Source of the DNA: an uncultured Gammaproteobacteria bacterium
Lineage (GTDB): Bacteria; Pseudomonadota; Gammaproteobacteria; Steroidobacterales; GCA-2729495
Direction: 5' to 3'
DNA: 64,000 nucleotides
Assembly: GCA_937921935.1 (NCBI GenBank)
Contig: CAKZWQ010000017.1
Coordinates: 1-64,000 of the forward strand
Of the stretch, positions 25,673 to 33,732 are shown piece after piece. A model generated the notes under the pieces. That model saw only the letters and a list, made by a program, of their open reading frames with translations, ran no database searches and was not told where the DNA came from. Within the stretch, counting starts at the first letter, position 1; each line of letters opens with the position of its first letter. The position numbers and the translations under genes are program-made.

Positions 25673-26514
25673 GAGCCGGTTTCTGCCGGTACTCTGACAA
25701 TCTCGTATCGCCCTCGCAGATTCTGGAACACGGCCTCGCGCGCGGTGCGTTGCCGCTCGTAGTCATATTCCAGACGTACCTGATCGCGAACCGTGTCGAA
25801 GGCAGGCACCTGTCTGGCCTGCTGGCCGGTCACCCTGACCAGGTGCCAGCCGAAGCCTGATTCCACGGGGCCCTGCCAGCTGCCAGGTGCCAGCTCGAAT
25901 ACGGCGGCGCCAAACTCAGCGCCGAACAGCTGGCTGGTGTCGCGCTGAGTGAGGCCAAGGTATTCCGATTGCATCAGGAATGGGTCGCCGCGTTCACCGG
26001 CCTCGGGACTATCTGTGATCTGCAGGCTTGCCAGTTCCAGCTCAGCATCACCCCGGGCATTCGTCCCACGCTTGTCCGGGCTGAAGTAAATATGGCGAAA
26101 GGACAGCCGTGCAGGTTCCGCGAATTCGTCTCGCCTCTCGTTAAAGAATATTTGCAGCTCGCCGTCCGTCGGTTCGGCCTGGATGCCCAGGTCCTCAGTC
26201 AGAAATTCCATTTTCTGGGCCAGTCGCCGGCGAATGATGGTGTCGCCCTGGTCCAGGCCCAGGCTAATAGCCTCTCGGTAAAAGACTTCTTCGCGAATGT
26301 AATTTTCAATGAGGCCGGCCATCTCCTCCGGCTCGGGTGCTCGCCGCCACTGCCGGGTCCAGGCCTCTTCGAGGCCTTGCACGACCCCGGGCGTGATTTC
26401 TATGCGCCGGCTGTCCGGCGCGGCAGTGTCCGGATTTAGCCAGCCGTAGACGGCGAACAGCAGTGCGCCAGCCAGGAGAAAATGCAGTAAGGGTTCCTTG
26501 AACAGCTTGGGCAT
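25669..26514 (-). CDS. Parvulin-type peptidyl-prolyl isomerase, membrane-anchored
   Basis: 281 residues. A single N-terminal membrane segment (about 9-25, LLHFLLAGALLFAVYGW) anchors a periplasmic protein with a SurA/PpiD-like helical N-part and a parvulin domain near 120-230 (LSFRHIYFSPDKRG, FELAPGSWQGPVESGFGWHLVRV). The start at 26514 follows AGGA. It is co-translated with the HupE/UreJ-like protein and may fold its extracytoplasmic domain. Isomerase activity is inferred from the fold. Confidence 0.85.
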   Translation of the reverse strand: MPKLFKEPLLHFLLAGALLFAVYGWLNPDTAAPDSRRIEITPGVVQGLEEAWTRQWRRAPEPEEMAGLIENYIREEVFYREAISLGLDQGDTIIRRRLAQKMEFLTEDLGIQAEPTDGELQIFFNERRDEFAEPARLSFRHIYFSPDKRGTNARGDAELELASLQITDSPEAGERGDPFLMQSEYLGLTQRDTSQLFGAEFGAAVFELAPGSWQGPVESGFGWHLVRVTGQQARQVPAFDTVRDQVRLEYDYERQRTAREAVFQNLRGRYEIVRVPAETGS

Positions 26515-26624
26515 GCGCGCACGGATCCTGCTGGGGCTTTGCAACGGGTACCAGGTGCCTAAGGCTAAGTGGCCCGCAGCAGCCATACAAGCGCGCCCCG
26601 ACAGGGCGGATCAATCGCGCTCGG

Positions 26625-27995
26625 TCAGGCTGCCTGGGCGGCAGGAAAAGCCAGACAGACGCGCAAGCCTGGCTGGTTATCTTCCAGTTGAATGGTGGCC
26701 TTGTGGCGTTGGGCAATGGCGTTGACCAGGCTTAGTCCCAGGCCTGCGCCCGGGGCCGAGCGGCTTTCATCAAGTCGGTAAAAGCGCTCCAGTACCTGCC
26801 CGCGGCGAGTTTCTGGAATGCCCGGGCCGGAATCGGCAACAGTCAGCAGGACATGGTCATCCGCCGGCTGCGCCCGCGCGGTGACAGTCCCCATGGGCGG
26901 CGTGTACTTGATGGCGTTATCCAGCAGATTCGTGAGTGCCTGAAAAATCAGGTTGCGGTCTCCGAGCACCCGAGCGCCTTGAGCCACCTCGCAATTCAGT
27001 TTGATCTGCTTCTCTTCAGCCAGGGCCTGGTAAAGCTCACAGGCATCGCGTGTGACCGCCGTCAGATCGACTGCACCCAGCGCTTCATCGGAAGCGCCGG
27101 ACTCGATACGCGCAATGCTCAGTAGCGAGCCAAAGGTAGACAACAGTCCGTCTGCGTCCTCCAGGCACGCATCAATGTCATCAATCTCTGCATCGGTCGC
27201 TTTGGCGCGCAGCGTTTCCAGGCGATTGCGCAGTCGCGTCAGGGGTGTACGCAGATCATGCGCCACATTATCTGACATGTGGCGCACGCTGCCCATCAAT
27301 GACTCAATTTGGTTGAGCATGGCATTCAGGTTGCGGGAGAGTTCATCAAACTCGTCCCGAGTGCCGGTGGTTGGCATCCGTTGCGACAAATCCCCTGCCA
27401 TGATCTGGCGGGCGGCCCTGTTGATCGAATTGACTCGTCGCAGGACGTCATTGCTCATGAGCAGGCCGCCGCTAAAGGCCAGCAGCAGCGTGACTCCCAG
27501 CACAGCAACAAAGGCACGTTCCAGGATCTGTTCCAGAGCGCCGAAGGCCCGCGCTTCGCGAGCGACCAGCAGCCAGCCATCAGGTTGCAGGGCGACCACC
27601 TTGCCGCGGGCCGATACGGTTTCGCCGTCGTCCCGCAGGAAACTGAAGGCAACCCAGCCATCTTCCGTGGCCTGCAGATCAGGCCAGGTGGGCAGATTGC
27701 CCAGGACCGCTTTGTAGTCCCTATCGGCTAACAGGTAGAAGGCGTCGCCCCGGTCTTCAGCGGCCTGTCTGGCCGTGATCAGGGGGGCAATAGCTTTTAA
27801 GCCACCCAGCTGATAGAGCCCGCCGAAGGTCCGCACGGCCACTTCAACCGCGTCGTCAGCTCGCCGTTCCACGTAGCCACCGATTGCCCAGTTAATCACG
27901 GCCATCAAAATTGTGGCGGACAGGAAAAACAGGACCATATATCGCAACGTCAGCAGAAACGTTGTCGTACGCAGTTGTTGCTTCAGGCGAGGCAT
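26625..27995 (-). CDS. Sensor histidine kinase of a two-component system
   Basis: 456 residues. TM1 about 15-38, periplasmic sensor about 40-155, TM2 about 160-182, HAMP 185-235, dimerisation/phosphoacceptor domain with His246 (NVAHDLRTPLTRL), and an ATP-binding domain with LTNLLDNAIKYTPP (N box), VADSGPGIPE (G1) and GAGLGLSLVNAIA (G2). It follows the response regulator by 4 bp. The sensor domain gives no clear ligand. QseC/PmrB-like in layout. Confidence 0.92.
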   Translation of the reverse strand: MPRLKQQLRTTTFLLTLRYMVLFFLSATILMAVINWAIGGYVERRADDAVEVAVRTFGGLYQLGGLKAIAPLITARQAAEDRGDAFYLLADRDYKAVLGNLPTWPDLQATEDGWVAFSFLRDDGETVSARGKVVALQPDGWLLVAREARAFGALEQILERAFVAVLGVTLLLAFSGGLLMSNDVLRRVNSINRAARQIMAGDLSQRMPTTGTRDEFDELSRNLNAMLNQIESLMGSVRHMSDNVAHDLRTPLTRLRNRLETLRAKATDAEIDDIDACLEDADGLLSTFGSLLSIARIESGASDEALGAVDLTAVTRDACELYQALAEEKQIKLNCEVAQGARVLGDRNLIFQALTNLLDNAIKYTPPMGTVTARAQPADDHVLLTVADSGPGIPETRRGQVLERFYRLDESRSAPGAGLGLSLVNAIAQRHKATIQLEDNQPGLRVCLAFPAAQAA

Positions 27996-27999
27996 GGAT

Positions 28000-28677
28000 T
28001 CAAGCGCCGATCTTGTAACCGGCGCCACGCACGGTCTGGATCAGCGCCTGTTCGTGGCCCTTGTCAATTTTGGCGCGCAAGCGGCTGATGTGCACATCGA
28101 TTACGTTGGTCTGGGGATCAAAATGATAGTCCCAGACGTTTTCCAGCAACATGGTTCGCGTCACAACCTGGCCGGCATGACGCATCAGATACTCGAGCAA
28201 CTGAAAATCACGCGGCTGCAGTTCGATGGTTTCGCCGGCCCGTTTCACTTCCCGCCGGAGCAGGTCCATCTCCAGCGGCCCGACAGTCAGCTGGGTCTCG
28301 GCGGCACCGCTGCCGCCGCGTGAGCGCCTGGCCAGGGCGTCCAGGCGAGCTTCAAGTTCGCTGAAGGCAAAGGGCTTGGTGAGATAGTCGTCGCCACCGG
28401 CTTGCAATCCTTTCACGCGATCATCCACCTGGCCCAGCGCGCTAAGAATTATCACGGGCGTGTCGTTTTCCGACGCTCGCAGGGTACGAATGATTGACAG
28501 GCCGTCCACACCGGGGAGCATCCGGTCGACGATCAGGGCGTCGTACTCCTCGGTCGTAGCCAGAAACAGACCGTCCTTGCCGTTGTCCGCGTGATCCACG
28601 TTGTGGCCGCTCTCACGCAGACCACCGCAGGCAAATTCGGCCACGCTGTGGTCATCTTCGATTACCAGTATTCGCAT
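28000..28677 (-). CDS. OmpR-family response regulator
   Basis: 225 residues. Receiver domain with acidic pocket Glu7-Asp8-Asp9, phospho-acceptor Asp51 (IVDRMLPG) and Lys101 (LTKPF), and a winged-helix C-domain (DFQLLEYLMRHAGQVVTRTMLLENVWDYHFDPQTN, then VDVHISRLRAKID). It regulates transcription when phosphorylated by the kinase encoded right behind it. Its upstream region holds tandem TTAAC repeats that may be its own operator, and beyond these the structured RNA candidate at 28811. Confidence 0.93.
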   Translation of the reverse strand: MRILVIEDDHSVAEFACGGLRESGHNVDHADNGKDGLFLATTEEYDALIVDRMLPGVDGLSIIRTLRASENDTPVIILSALGQVDDRVKGLQAGGDDYLTKPFAFSELEARLDALARRSRGGSGAAETQLTVGPLEMDLLRREVKRAGETIELQPRDFQLLEYLMRHAGQVVTRTMLLENVWDYHFDPQTNVIDVHISRLRAKIDKGHEQALIQTVRGAGYKIGA

Positions 28678-28757
28678 TCAGCCTGCCGCGCCAGCCTGTG
28701 CCGGCTAATTTTAAGGGGGAAAATAATAATATAAACAGTAGCTTGCAGGCCACCTAT

Positions 28758-28790
28758 AAACATTAACGATTGTTAACCTTCGGGTAAGGC
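28758..28790. promoter_or_regulatory. Tandem TTAAC repeats, candidate response-regulator operator
   Basis: TTAAC occurs at 28763-28767 and 28773-28777, exactly 10 bases apart, with related GGTAA at 28783. On the minus strand this reads GTTAA-N5-GTTAA followed by GTTTA. One-helical-turn direct repeats are how OmpR-family regulators such as PhoP and PmrA bind. The site lies 86 bp upstream of the response-regulator start and about 40 bp upstream of the RNA candidate, so it could control both. Confidence 0.45.
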
Positions 28791-28810
28791 TGCGTCCATG
28801 GCCCAGTGAC

Positions 28811-28976
28811 TAGGATACATCCCATCAAGTGCTGGCGCGGGCCGGGCGACGAACATCCCGGGAGTTCCCCTGCTCCCCGTCCTCCCCAACCGGACCGCCG
28901 CCAGCACAACTAATTCGACAGTATCCTCCAAACGAAGATCGGAGCCCGGACAGGAAGTCCGGGCTCTTTTTTTTGT
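28811..28976 (+). ncRNA. Candidate small RNA with C-rich loop and terminator
   Basis: In the 403-bp gap between the response regulator and the acyl-CoA synthetase the sequence folds strongly. AGGATAC (28812-28818) pairs with GTATCCT (28921-28927). Inside, GTGCTGGCG (28829-28837) pairs with CGCCAGCAC (28899-28907), and the stem continues with CGG and CCGG against CCGG and CCG, one mismatch and one bulge. The 44-nt loop is C-rich with three UCCCC copies (28866, 28874, 28883), able to pair with Shine-Dalgarno sequences. A terminator follows at 28942-28974. No ORF fits. The 5' end is uncertain: TAGGAT at 28811 could be the -10 instead, which would remove the outer helix. Confidence 0.5.
28942..28974 (+). 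terminator. Strong Rho-independent terminator
   Basis: GAGCCCGGAC (28942-28951), loop AGGAA, GTCCGGGCTC (28957-28966), then T8. It is a 10-bp perfect stem. No protein gene on the plus strand ends in front of it, so it must end a noncoding transcript or attenuate the acyl-CoA synthetase leader. Confidence 0.95.
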
Positions 28977-29080
28977 CTGCGCAGTTTTGGCTGTCCTCGG
29001 CGGTTCGCCTGCAGTAGCGCTGAAATTTTGTCTGGTGTAGAAGGATGACTATGCGGATGCGGCGAAGCTGAGTGACTGGT

Positions 29081-30877
29081 ATGCCTGACACACTGGATAA
29101 CATCGTACTGGGTAACGACGGCAATCTTTGCGAGCTCCTGCGAGAACGACTGCGGCGCAGCCCGGACGGCCTGGCCTACTTGCAGTATGTCCGTGCAAGC
29201 AAGGACTGGCAGCCGTGGACCTGGCGTCAGTTCGCCGCCTACGTCACGCGCTGGCAGCAGGCCTTGGTGGCGGAGGGGTTGCAAGCCGGGGACCGGGTCG
29301 CGGTTATGTTGCCCAATTGTCGCGAGTGGGCCGCGCTGGATCTCGCCGCCCAGGGGCTGGGTCTGGTCGTGGTGCCTCTATACGTAAATGATCGGGCGGA
29401 AAACTCTGGCCTGATTCTCGAAGACTGCGAAGCCTCGGTTTTGCTGAGCTCCGGAGGCGACCAGTGGCAGGCGCTGGCGCCTGTAGAGGCGACCCTGGCG
29501 GGTTTGCGACGGGTTGTTGCTTTGGGTAAAGCCCAGGCCTTGCCGGGTGGCCTGACGCCTGTCGCCTTGGACGACTGGTTGCCTGCTGGCGAAAGCGAGT
29601 TGCGCGTTGATGCCCCGGGTGGCGATGCTCTTGCCTCAATTGTTTATACCTCAGGCACCATGGGACGACCCAAGGGCGTGATGCTGAGCCATCGCAATAT
29701 TCTCGCCAACGTTTTCGGGGTTGCGGAGAAGCTGCATGCCTATCGGGAAGACGTCTTTCTATCTTTTCTGCCCCTGTCGCATATGCTGGAGCGAACCGGT
29801 GGCCTGTATCTCCCCATAGCGGCGGGCGCGGCCGTTGCCTATGCCCGGGCCCCGCGTTACCTGGCCCAGGATCTGGCCAGTGTGAAGCCCACGGTCATCA
29901 TCTGCGTGCCGAGAGTCTTCGAGGCAATTTACGCCAAAGTGCAGGGGCAGCTTGCGCAGAAACCGGCGCCGGTCCGGCTGGCTGTGGCCAAGGCAGCCAA
30001 AGCCGGCTGGGATTATTTTCAGTTTCAGCAGGGCAAGGCGAAGTGGCAGCCCAAGTTTATCTTCCGCAAACCCCTGGACCGGCTGATTGGCCCTAAGGTA
30101 AGAGCCGCGTTCGGCGGCAAACTGCGTTGTGCTGTTGCCGGCGGCGCGGCGATGCCGCCGGAGATCGCCTGTTTCTTTATCGGCGCCGGTGTACCAATTC
30201 TGCATGGCTACGGTGCGACGGAGTCCGCGCCCGTGGTGGCCGTCAATACCTTCGAAGCCAATATTCCGGAGAGCGTGGGCCAGCCCCTGGCGGAAACTGA
30301 AGTCAAGCTGGGTCAGAAAGATGAGCTGCTGACACGTGGACCCAGTGTGATGATGGGCTATTGGAATAATCCCGAAGCCACTGCCCAGGCTATTGACCAG
30401 GAAGGCTGGCTGCACACTGGCGACCGGGCCCGCATCGACGACGGGCATGTCTTTATTACCGGCCGTATCAAGGAAATCATTGTGCTCGGTAATGGCGAGA
30501 ACGTATCGCCTGTGGATATGGAGCAGGCTATCTGTCTTGATCCGCTGATTAACCAGGCCATGGTAATCGGCGACGGCAAGCCGAATCTTGCCGCCCTGCT
30601 GGTGCTGGAGCCCGAGGAATACGACCGCTTGGCGAAAGCCAAGGGCTTCGGAGAGTTGGCCGTAGAGAAGGACAATCCGGACCTTAAGAAATTGCTGGTT
30701 AAGCGCATGGGGGAAAAGCTGAAGTCGTTTCCCGGTTATGCCCGGATTCCACGCATCGCTATCGTGGCCGAACCCTGGACTATCGAATCCGGTCTGATGA
30801 CGCCCACTCTTAAGCTGAAACGCGCCAAGATCCTTGAGGCTCATAGCGCGGAGGCGGAGGCCCTGTACCCACGTTAA
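29081..30877 (+). CDS. Long-chain acyl-CoA synthetase
   Basis: 598 residues of the AMP-forming adenylate family. The P-loop motif is SIVYTSGTMGRPKGVMLSH near 188; further motifs are FLPLSHMLERTG, GYGATESAPV, GWLHTGDRARIDDG and the hinge ITGRIKEIIVLGNGENVSP. It charges fatty acids to CoA with ATP in the cytoplasm. Length and motifs match the bacterial FadD15/long-chain ligase group. ATG at 29081 is preferred over GTG at 29072. Confidence 0.9.
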   Translation: MPDTLDNIVLGNDGNLCELLRERLRRSPDGLAYLQYVRASKDWQPWTWRQFAAYVTRWQQALVAEGLQAGDRVAVMLPNCREWAALDLAAQGLGLVVVPLYVNDRAENSGLILEDCEASVLLSSGGDQWQALAPVEATLAGLRRVVALGKAQALPGGLTPVALDDWLPAGESELRVDAPGGDALASIVYTSGTMGRPKGVMLSHRNILANVFGVAEKLHAYREDVFLSFLPLSHMLERTGGLYLPIAAGAAVAYARAPRYLAQDLASVKPTVIICVPRVFEAIYAKVQGQLAQKPAPVRLAVAKAAKAGWDYFQFQQGKAKWQPKFIFRKPLDRLIGPKVRAAFGGKLRCAVAGGAAMPPEIACFFIGAGVPILHGYGATESAPVVAVNTFEANIPESVGQPLAETEVKLGQKDELLTRGPSVMMGYWNNPEATAQAIDQEGWLHTGDRARIDDGHVFITGRIKEIIVLGNGENVSPVDMEQAICLDPLINQAMVIGDGKPNLAALLVLEPEEYDRLAKAKGFGELAVEKDNPDLKKLLVKRMGEKLKSFPGYARIPRIAIVAEPWTIESGLMTPTLKLKRAKILEAHSAEAEALYPR

Positions 30878-31038
30878 GGCGCCGGGTGACGGCCGACGCG
30901 GCTGCAGCATTGCGGACTAGCAGCCAATCCGTGCACAATATTCTTTCATCCGCGGCAGGCAATTTTGGCCCCTGGAAGCGGCGTCAGAGCAAGACCGGTT
31001 CCGCAAGTAGCCGGCCACAATAAGCAGCATTTCCCGAG

Positions 31039-31635
31039 ATGGCTCATTTAACGCGCAACAGTCAGGCAGTGGGCAAAGTGGATGCTGTTGTTCGCTGGGT
31101 TGCCTTGGGCCTGCTCGCCTGTAGTCTGCCAGCCATCGGGCACGACACCTGGAGTGTCCAAAACTATGCCGATCCTGTTACCGGCATGGTCTACAGGGAA
31201 GCGGTGATAGGCGGTCAGCTCTGGCAAAGTCGGGATAAAGATCTGGACGGCAAATTTGCTCCCCATCTGTTCGTGCGTTGTTCTCCAGTCGGCGTAATTA
31301 TTGGCCTGAAAATGGATGCCATTTCCGGGGAGGCACAGGTAGCCAGTGCCCGCGATTTCGTTCAGTTTCGTGTTGACGATGAACCCATGCGTGAGGTTCC
31401 CGTGGAGGCTTCCACATTCTGGTTCGAGAGTTCCAGTGGCGTCTCGCCACTGGTGACGGAGCTTATGGAAGGCAGGACATTGTTTGTTCGTTTTCCGCAG
31501 CTCTATTTCGATGCCGAGCAGACTGCGACCGCTGATCGTGTCCGCAGGACGGCGGAGTTTCCCTTGGCGGGTGCTCGGCGGGCCATCCGCGCCGCCTGCG
31601 CGCAACTGCCTGCAGAGACCACAGCCCAGGGCTAG
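31039..31635 (+). CDS. Secreted hypothetical protein
   Basis: 198 residues. A hydrophobic leader (about 18-34, ending AIG before HDTWS) suggests export. I do not recognise the family. The mature part has a WSVQNYADPVTGMVYREA stretch, PHLFVRCSPVGVIIGL, FVQFRVDDEPMREV, and a helical C-terminus ending in Ala/Arg-rich sequence. The pattern of short strands with one central Cys resembles small periplasmic proteins of the type found beside type VI secretion genes, but nothing nearby supports that. It is monocistronic. In 30878-31038 nothing else was seen. Confidence 0.6.
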   Translation: MAHLTRNSQAVGKVDAVVRWVALGLLACSLPAIGHDTWSVQNYADPVTGMVYREAVIGGQLWQSRDKDLDGKFAPHLFVRCSPVGVIIGLKMDAISGEAQVASARDFVQFRVDDEPMREVPVEASTFWFESSSGVSPLVTELMEGRTLFVRFPQLYFDAEQTATADRVRRTAEFPLAGARRAIRAACAQLPAETTAQG

Positions 31636-31688
31636 TAGGATTCTCTGGCCGCAAGGTGCCGTAGTGCGCCCGACCGGGCGCCAGGAAC

Positions 31689-32444
31689 TTAGCGTGGCCA
31701 GGCCCAGGTTGGAATAGCCTGCCAGCCTTCGCGAACCCCACGGTCCAGTTCCGCGTAGCGGGGTTCCAGCCGCTGCACAAGCCCATAGAAACGTGGTCCG
31801 TGGCTCATATAGCGAGTGTGGCAAAGCTCATGCAGCACGACGCTATCAACGAGTTCCGGGGCCAGGAACATCAGCAAGTAATTCAGACTGATGGTGCCGG
31901 TGGACGAGCAGCTGCCCCAGCGAGTTCGCTGGCCGCGAACACTCAGCCGTTTGTAGTGAAAGTCATGGCGCGTCGTGAACTCGTCAAGGCGCCCCTGGAG
32001 ATGCTCGCGCGCATTGCGCGACAACCAGCGTCGCAACGCGCGTCGCGCGGCGGCCGGATCACCGGCGGGTGAACTTACCGTCAGGCGGTTGCCCTTTTCC
32101 AGGGCGCGCGCGCCGGTTGAACTTTGCCGGTAATTCACGCGCCAGCTGCCGTTGCAGGCGGCTAGCCTGATTTTTTCAGGCAGTACCGCGGTCATTTCGC
32201 CAGGCAGGTCAGCACGGTGAGCTTCAAGTTGAGCTACCTGCCGCTGAATCCATGGTTGCCACTCTGCGAGGAGTGCGGGCAGGCGTTTTTCATCAAAACG
32301 CTGCGGCAGCGTCAGTACTACCCCATCGTGCATGCAGACCGACACACTAGGGCGTTTAGCCCGCGCGGAGCGGCGAATCCGATACGGCAGATGGTCGGGA
32401 AACTCAATGTCTAGCTGCATAGTTAGGGATAATTGCTGGCCCAT
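31689..32444 (-). CDS. YgjP-like zinc metallopeptidase (DUF45)
   Basis: 251 residues, no signal. The HExxH zinc motif is in VVLHELCHTRYMSHGPRFYGL near 200, followed by LEPRYAELDRGVREG. The WGSCSSTGTISLNYLLMFLAPELVD block in front of it is the mark of this M48-related family. ATG at 32420 (MQLDIEFPD) is a possible shorter start; no clear Shine-Dalgarno supports either. Function unknown; likely cytoplasmic. Confidence 0.87.
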   Translation of the reverse strand: MGQQLSLTMQLDIEFPDHLPYRIRRSARAKRPSVSVCMHDGVVLTLPQRFDEKRLPALLAEWQPWIQRQVAQLEAHRADLPGEMTAVLPEKIRLAACNGSWRVNYRQSSTGARALEKGNRLTVSSPAGDPAAARRALRRWLSRNAREHLQGRLDEFTTRHDFHYKRLSVRGQRTRWGSCSSTGTISLNYLLMFLAPELVDSVVLHELCHTRYMSHGPRFYGLVQRLEPRYAELDRGVREGWQAIPTWAWPR

Positions 32445-32506
32445 ATCAGCAAATCTACTGATGGTTGACTAGAATATAGCCTAGTACTCTTAAGCGCATC
32501 TGAACC

Positions 32507-33697
32507 TTGGGGGGGAATGGCAGTGAGGGTAGGGCTACGCTTTACGAATTCTTAGAGACGATCCGCGATTTCCTGGATCGCGGTGGCCAGGTGATTGTCG
32601 TCATTGCCTGGGTGATCTTTGTCATGTGGGCATTGATCATTGAGCGAATGCTCTATTTAAACACCGTGCATGCACACCAGGTCCATGCGGCCTGTCGATA
32701 TCTCTCCAAGCGGCCCGACAAGGGCTCGTGGAGCTTCGAAGCCATTCGCGTTGGCACCATTTCCCAGCTTGGCCAGCGATTGCAAAACGGCATCCCGGTT
32801 ATCAAGACCCTCGCAGCCGTCTGCCCCTTGCTGGGTCTGCTGGGTACGGTCACCGGCATGATCGTGATCTTTGACGTGATGGCCAGCATGGGCACCAGTT
32901 CACCGCGCGGCGTCGCAGGGGGTATAGCACAGGCTACGATGACGACAATGGCCGGCATGGTGGGTGCTCTGAGCGGAATATTCCCCGCGGTCCTGCTATC
33001 CCGTCATACCAGCGAGCGCATCGACAGTCTGCATCATGATCATGCGCTTCTTTATGTTGGTCCCACGTCGAGATTGCCATCGCTGGACTGGTTCAGCCGC
33101 GTCCCCATTGCGCTGGTTACGGCACTGTTTATTACCTTGCTATTGCTATACGGGATGCAACGCTTGATTGAAACGGGCAAGCAAGCCCTGACCGATCCGG
33201 TATCGGTTTACATGCCTGATTTCGTGCGTGTGCAGCGCGAAGAAAGCGTCGAGCAAAAGCAGTTAAAGCCGGATAAGGTCCCGCCGCCCGCGGCCCAGCC
33301 AGAGAGCACGGTCGTGCCGCAGCCGGCAGATATGGAAGCTGGCGGCATGCGGGTGTCTCTGAACACTAATGTCGACGCCAGGGTTGATGTCAGTATCGCC
33401 GGTGCAGGCGGCTACGAAGCGCAGGATGGTGACTATCTGCCGCTGGTGAAGGTGCAGCCCATTTATCCCAGGCGCGCCGAGTCTCGCGGGATCAGTGGCT
33501 GGGTGCTGGTTGAATTTACCGTGACGGTCACCGGTGCTGTCCGCAACGTCGTGGTGATTGAGTCGACGGATTCCGTGTTTGAGCGCGCGGCGGTGCAAGC
33601 GGCCTTGCGCTTTAAATATCGTCCTCGGGTCGTGGACGGCGTTGCGGTAGAGGTCACCGGTGTACAGCACTACATCCGTTTCGAGATTGAAGAGTAG
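32507..33697 (+). CDS. ExbB-like proton channel fused to a TonB2-like energy transducer
   Basis: 396 residues in one uninterrupted frame. Residues about 10-180 are ExbB/TolQ-like: TM1 28-50 (VIVVIAWVIFVMWALIIERM), then TM2-TM3 with PLLGLLGTVTGMIVIFDVMA near 105 and the TM near 145-165. A further membrane segment (about 203-222, IALVTALFITLLLLYGM) then starts a TonB2-like protein: short linker 225-290 with KPDKVPPP, and a TonB C-domain at about 310-396 (VKVQPIYPRRAESRGISGWVLVEFTV, RFKYRPRVVDG). In normal TonB2 systems exbB2, exbD and tonB2 are separate genes; ExbD is missing here. The start is odd: the first possible codon is TTG at 32507, just behind a TGA and a G7 run; an ATG at 32518 is in another frame. 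Confidence 0.85.
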   Translation: MGGNGSEGRATLYEFLETIRDFLDRGGQVIVVIAWVIFVMWALIIERMLYLNTVHAHQVHAACRYLSKRPDKGSWSFEAIRVGTISQLGQRLQNGIPVIKTLAAVCPLLGLLGTVTGMIVIFDVMASMGTSSPRGVAGGIAQATMTTMAGMVGALSGIFPAVLLSRHTSERIDSLHHDHALLYVGPTSRLPSLDWFSRVPIALVTALFITLLLLYGMQRLIETGKQALTDPVSVYMPDFVRVQREESVEQKQLKPDKVPPPAAQPESTVVPQPADMEAGGMRVSLNTNVDARVDVSIAGAGGYEAQDGDYLPLVKVQPIYPRRAESRGISGWVLVEFTVTVTGAVRNVVVIESTDSVFERAAVQAALRFKYRPRVVDGVAVEVTGVQHYIRFEIEE

Positions 33698-33732
33698 TCG
33701 GCTGCGCATGGATTGACTTCCCGCAGGGGCTG

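Noticed and set aside
28811-28976. 6S RNA, SRP RNA or tmRNA
   Set aside because: No central bubble of 6S size, no GGAAGCAGC-type SRP tetraloop context and no tmRNA ends; the loop is C-rich instead.
29759-30910. Long minus-strand open frame opposite the acyl-CoA synthetase
   Set aside because: The plus strand carries clear AMP-binding motifs; the reverse frame is a product of GC-rich codon use.
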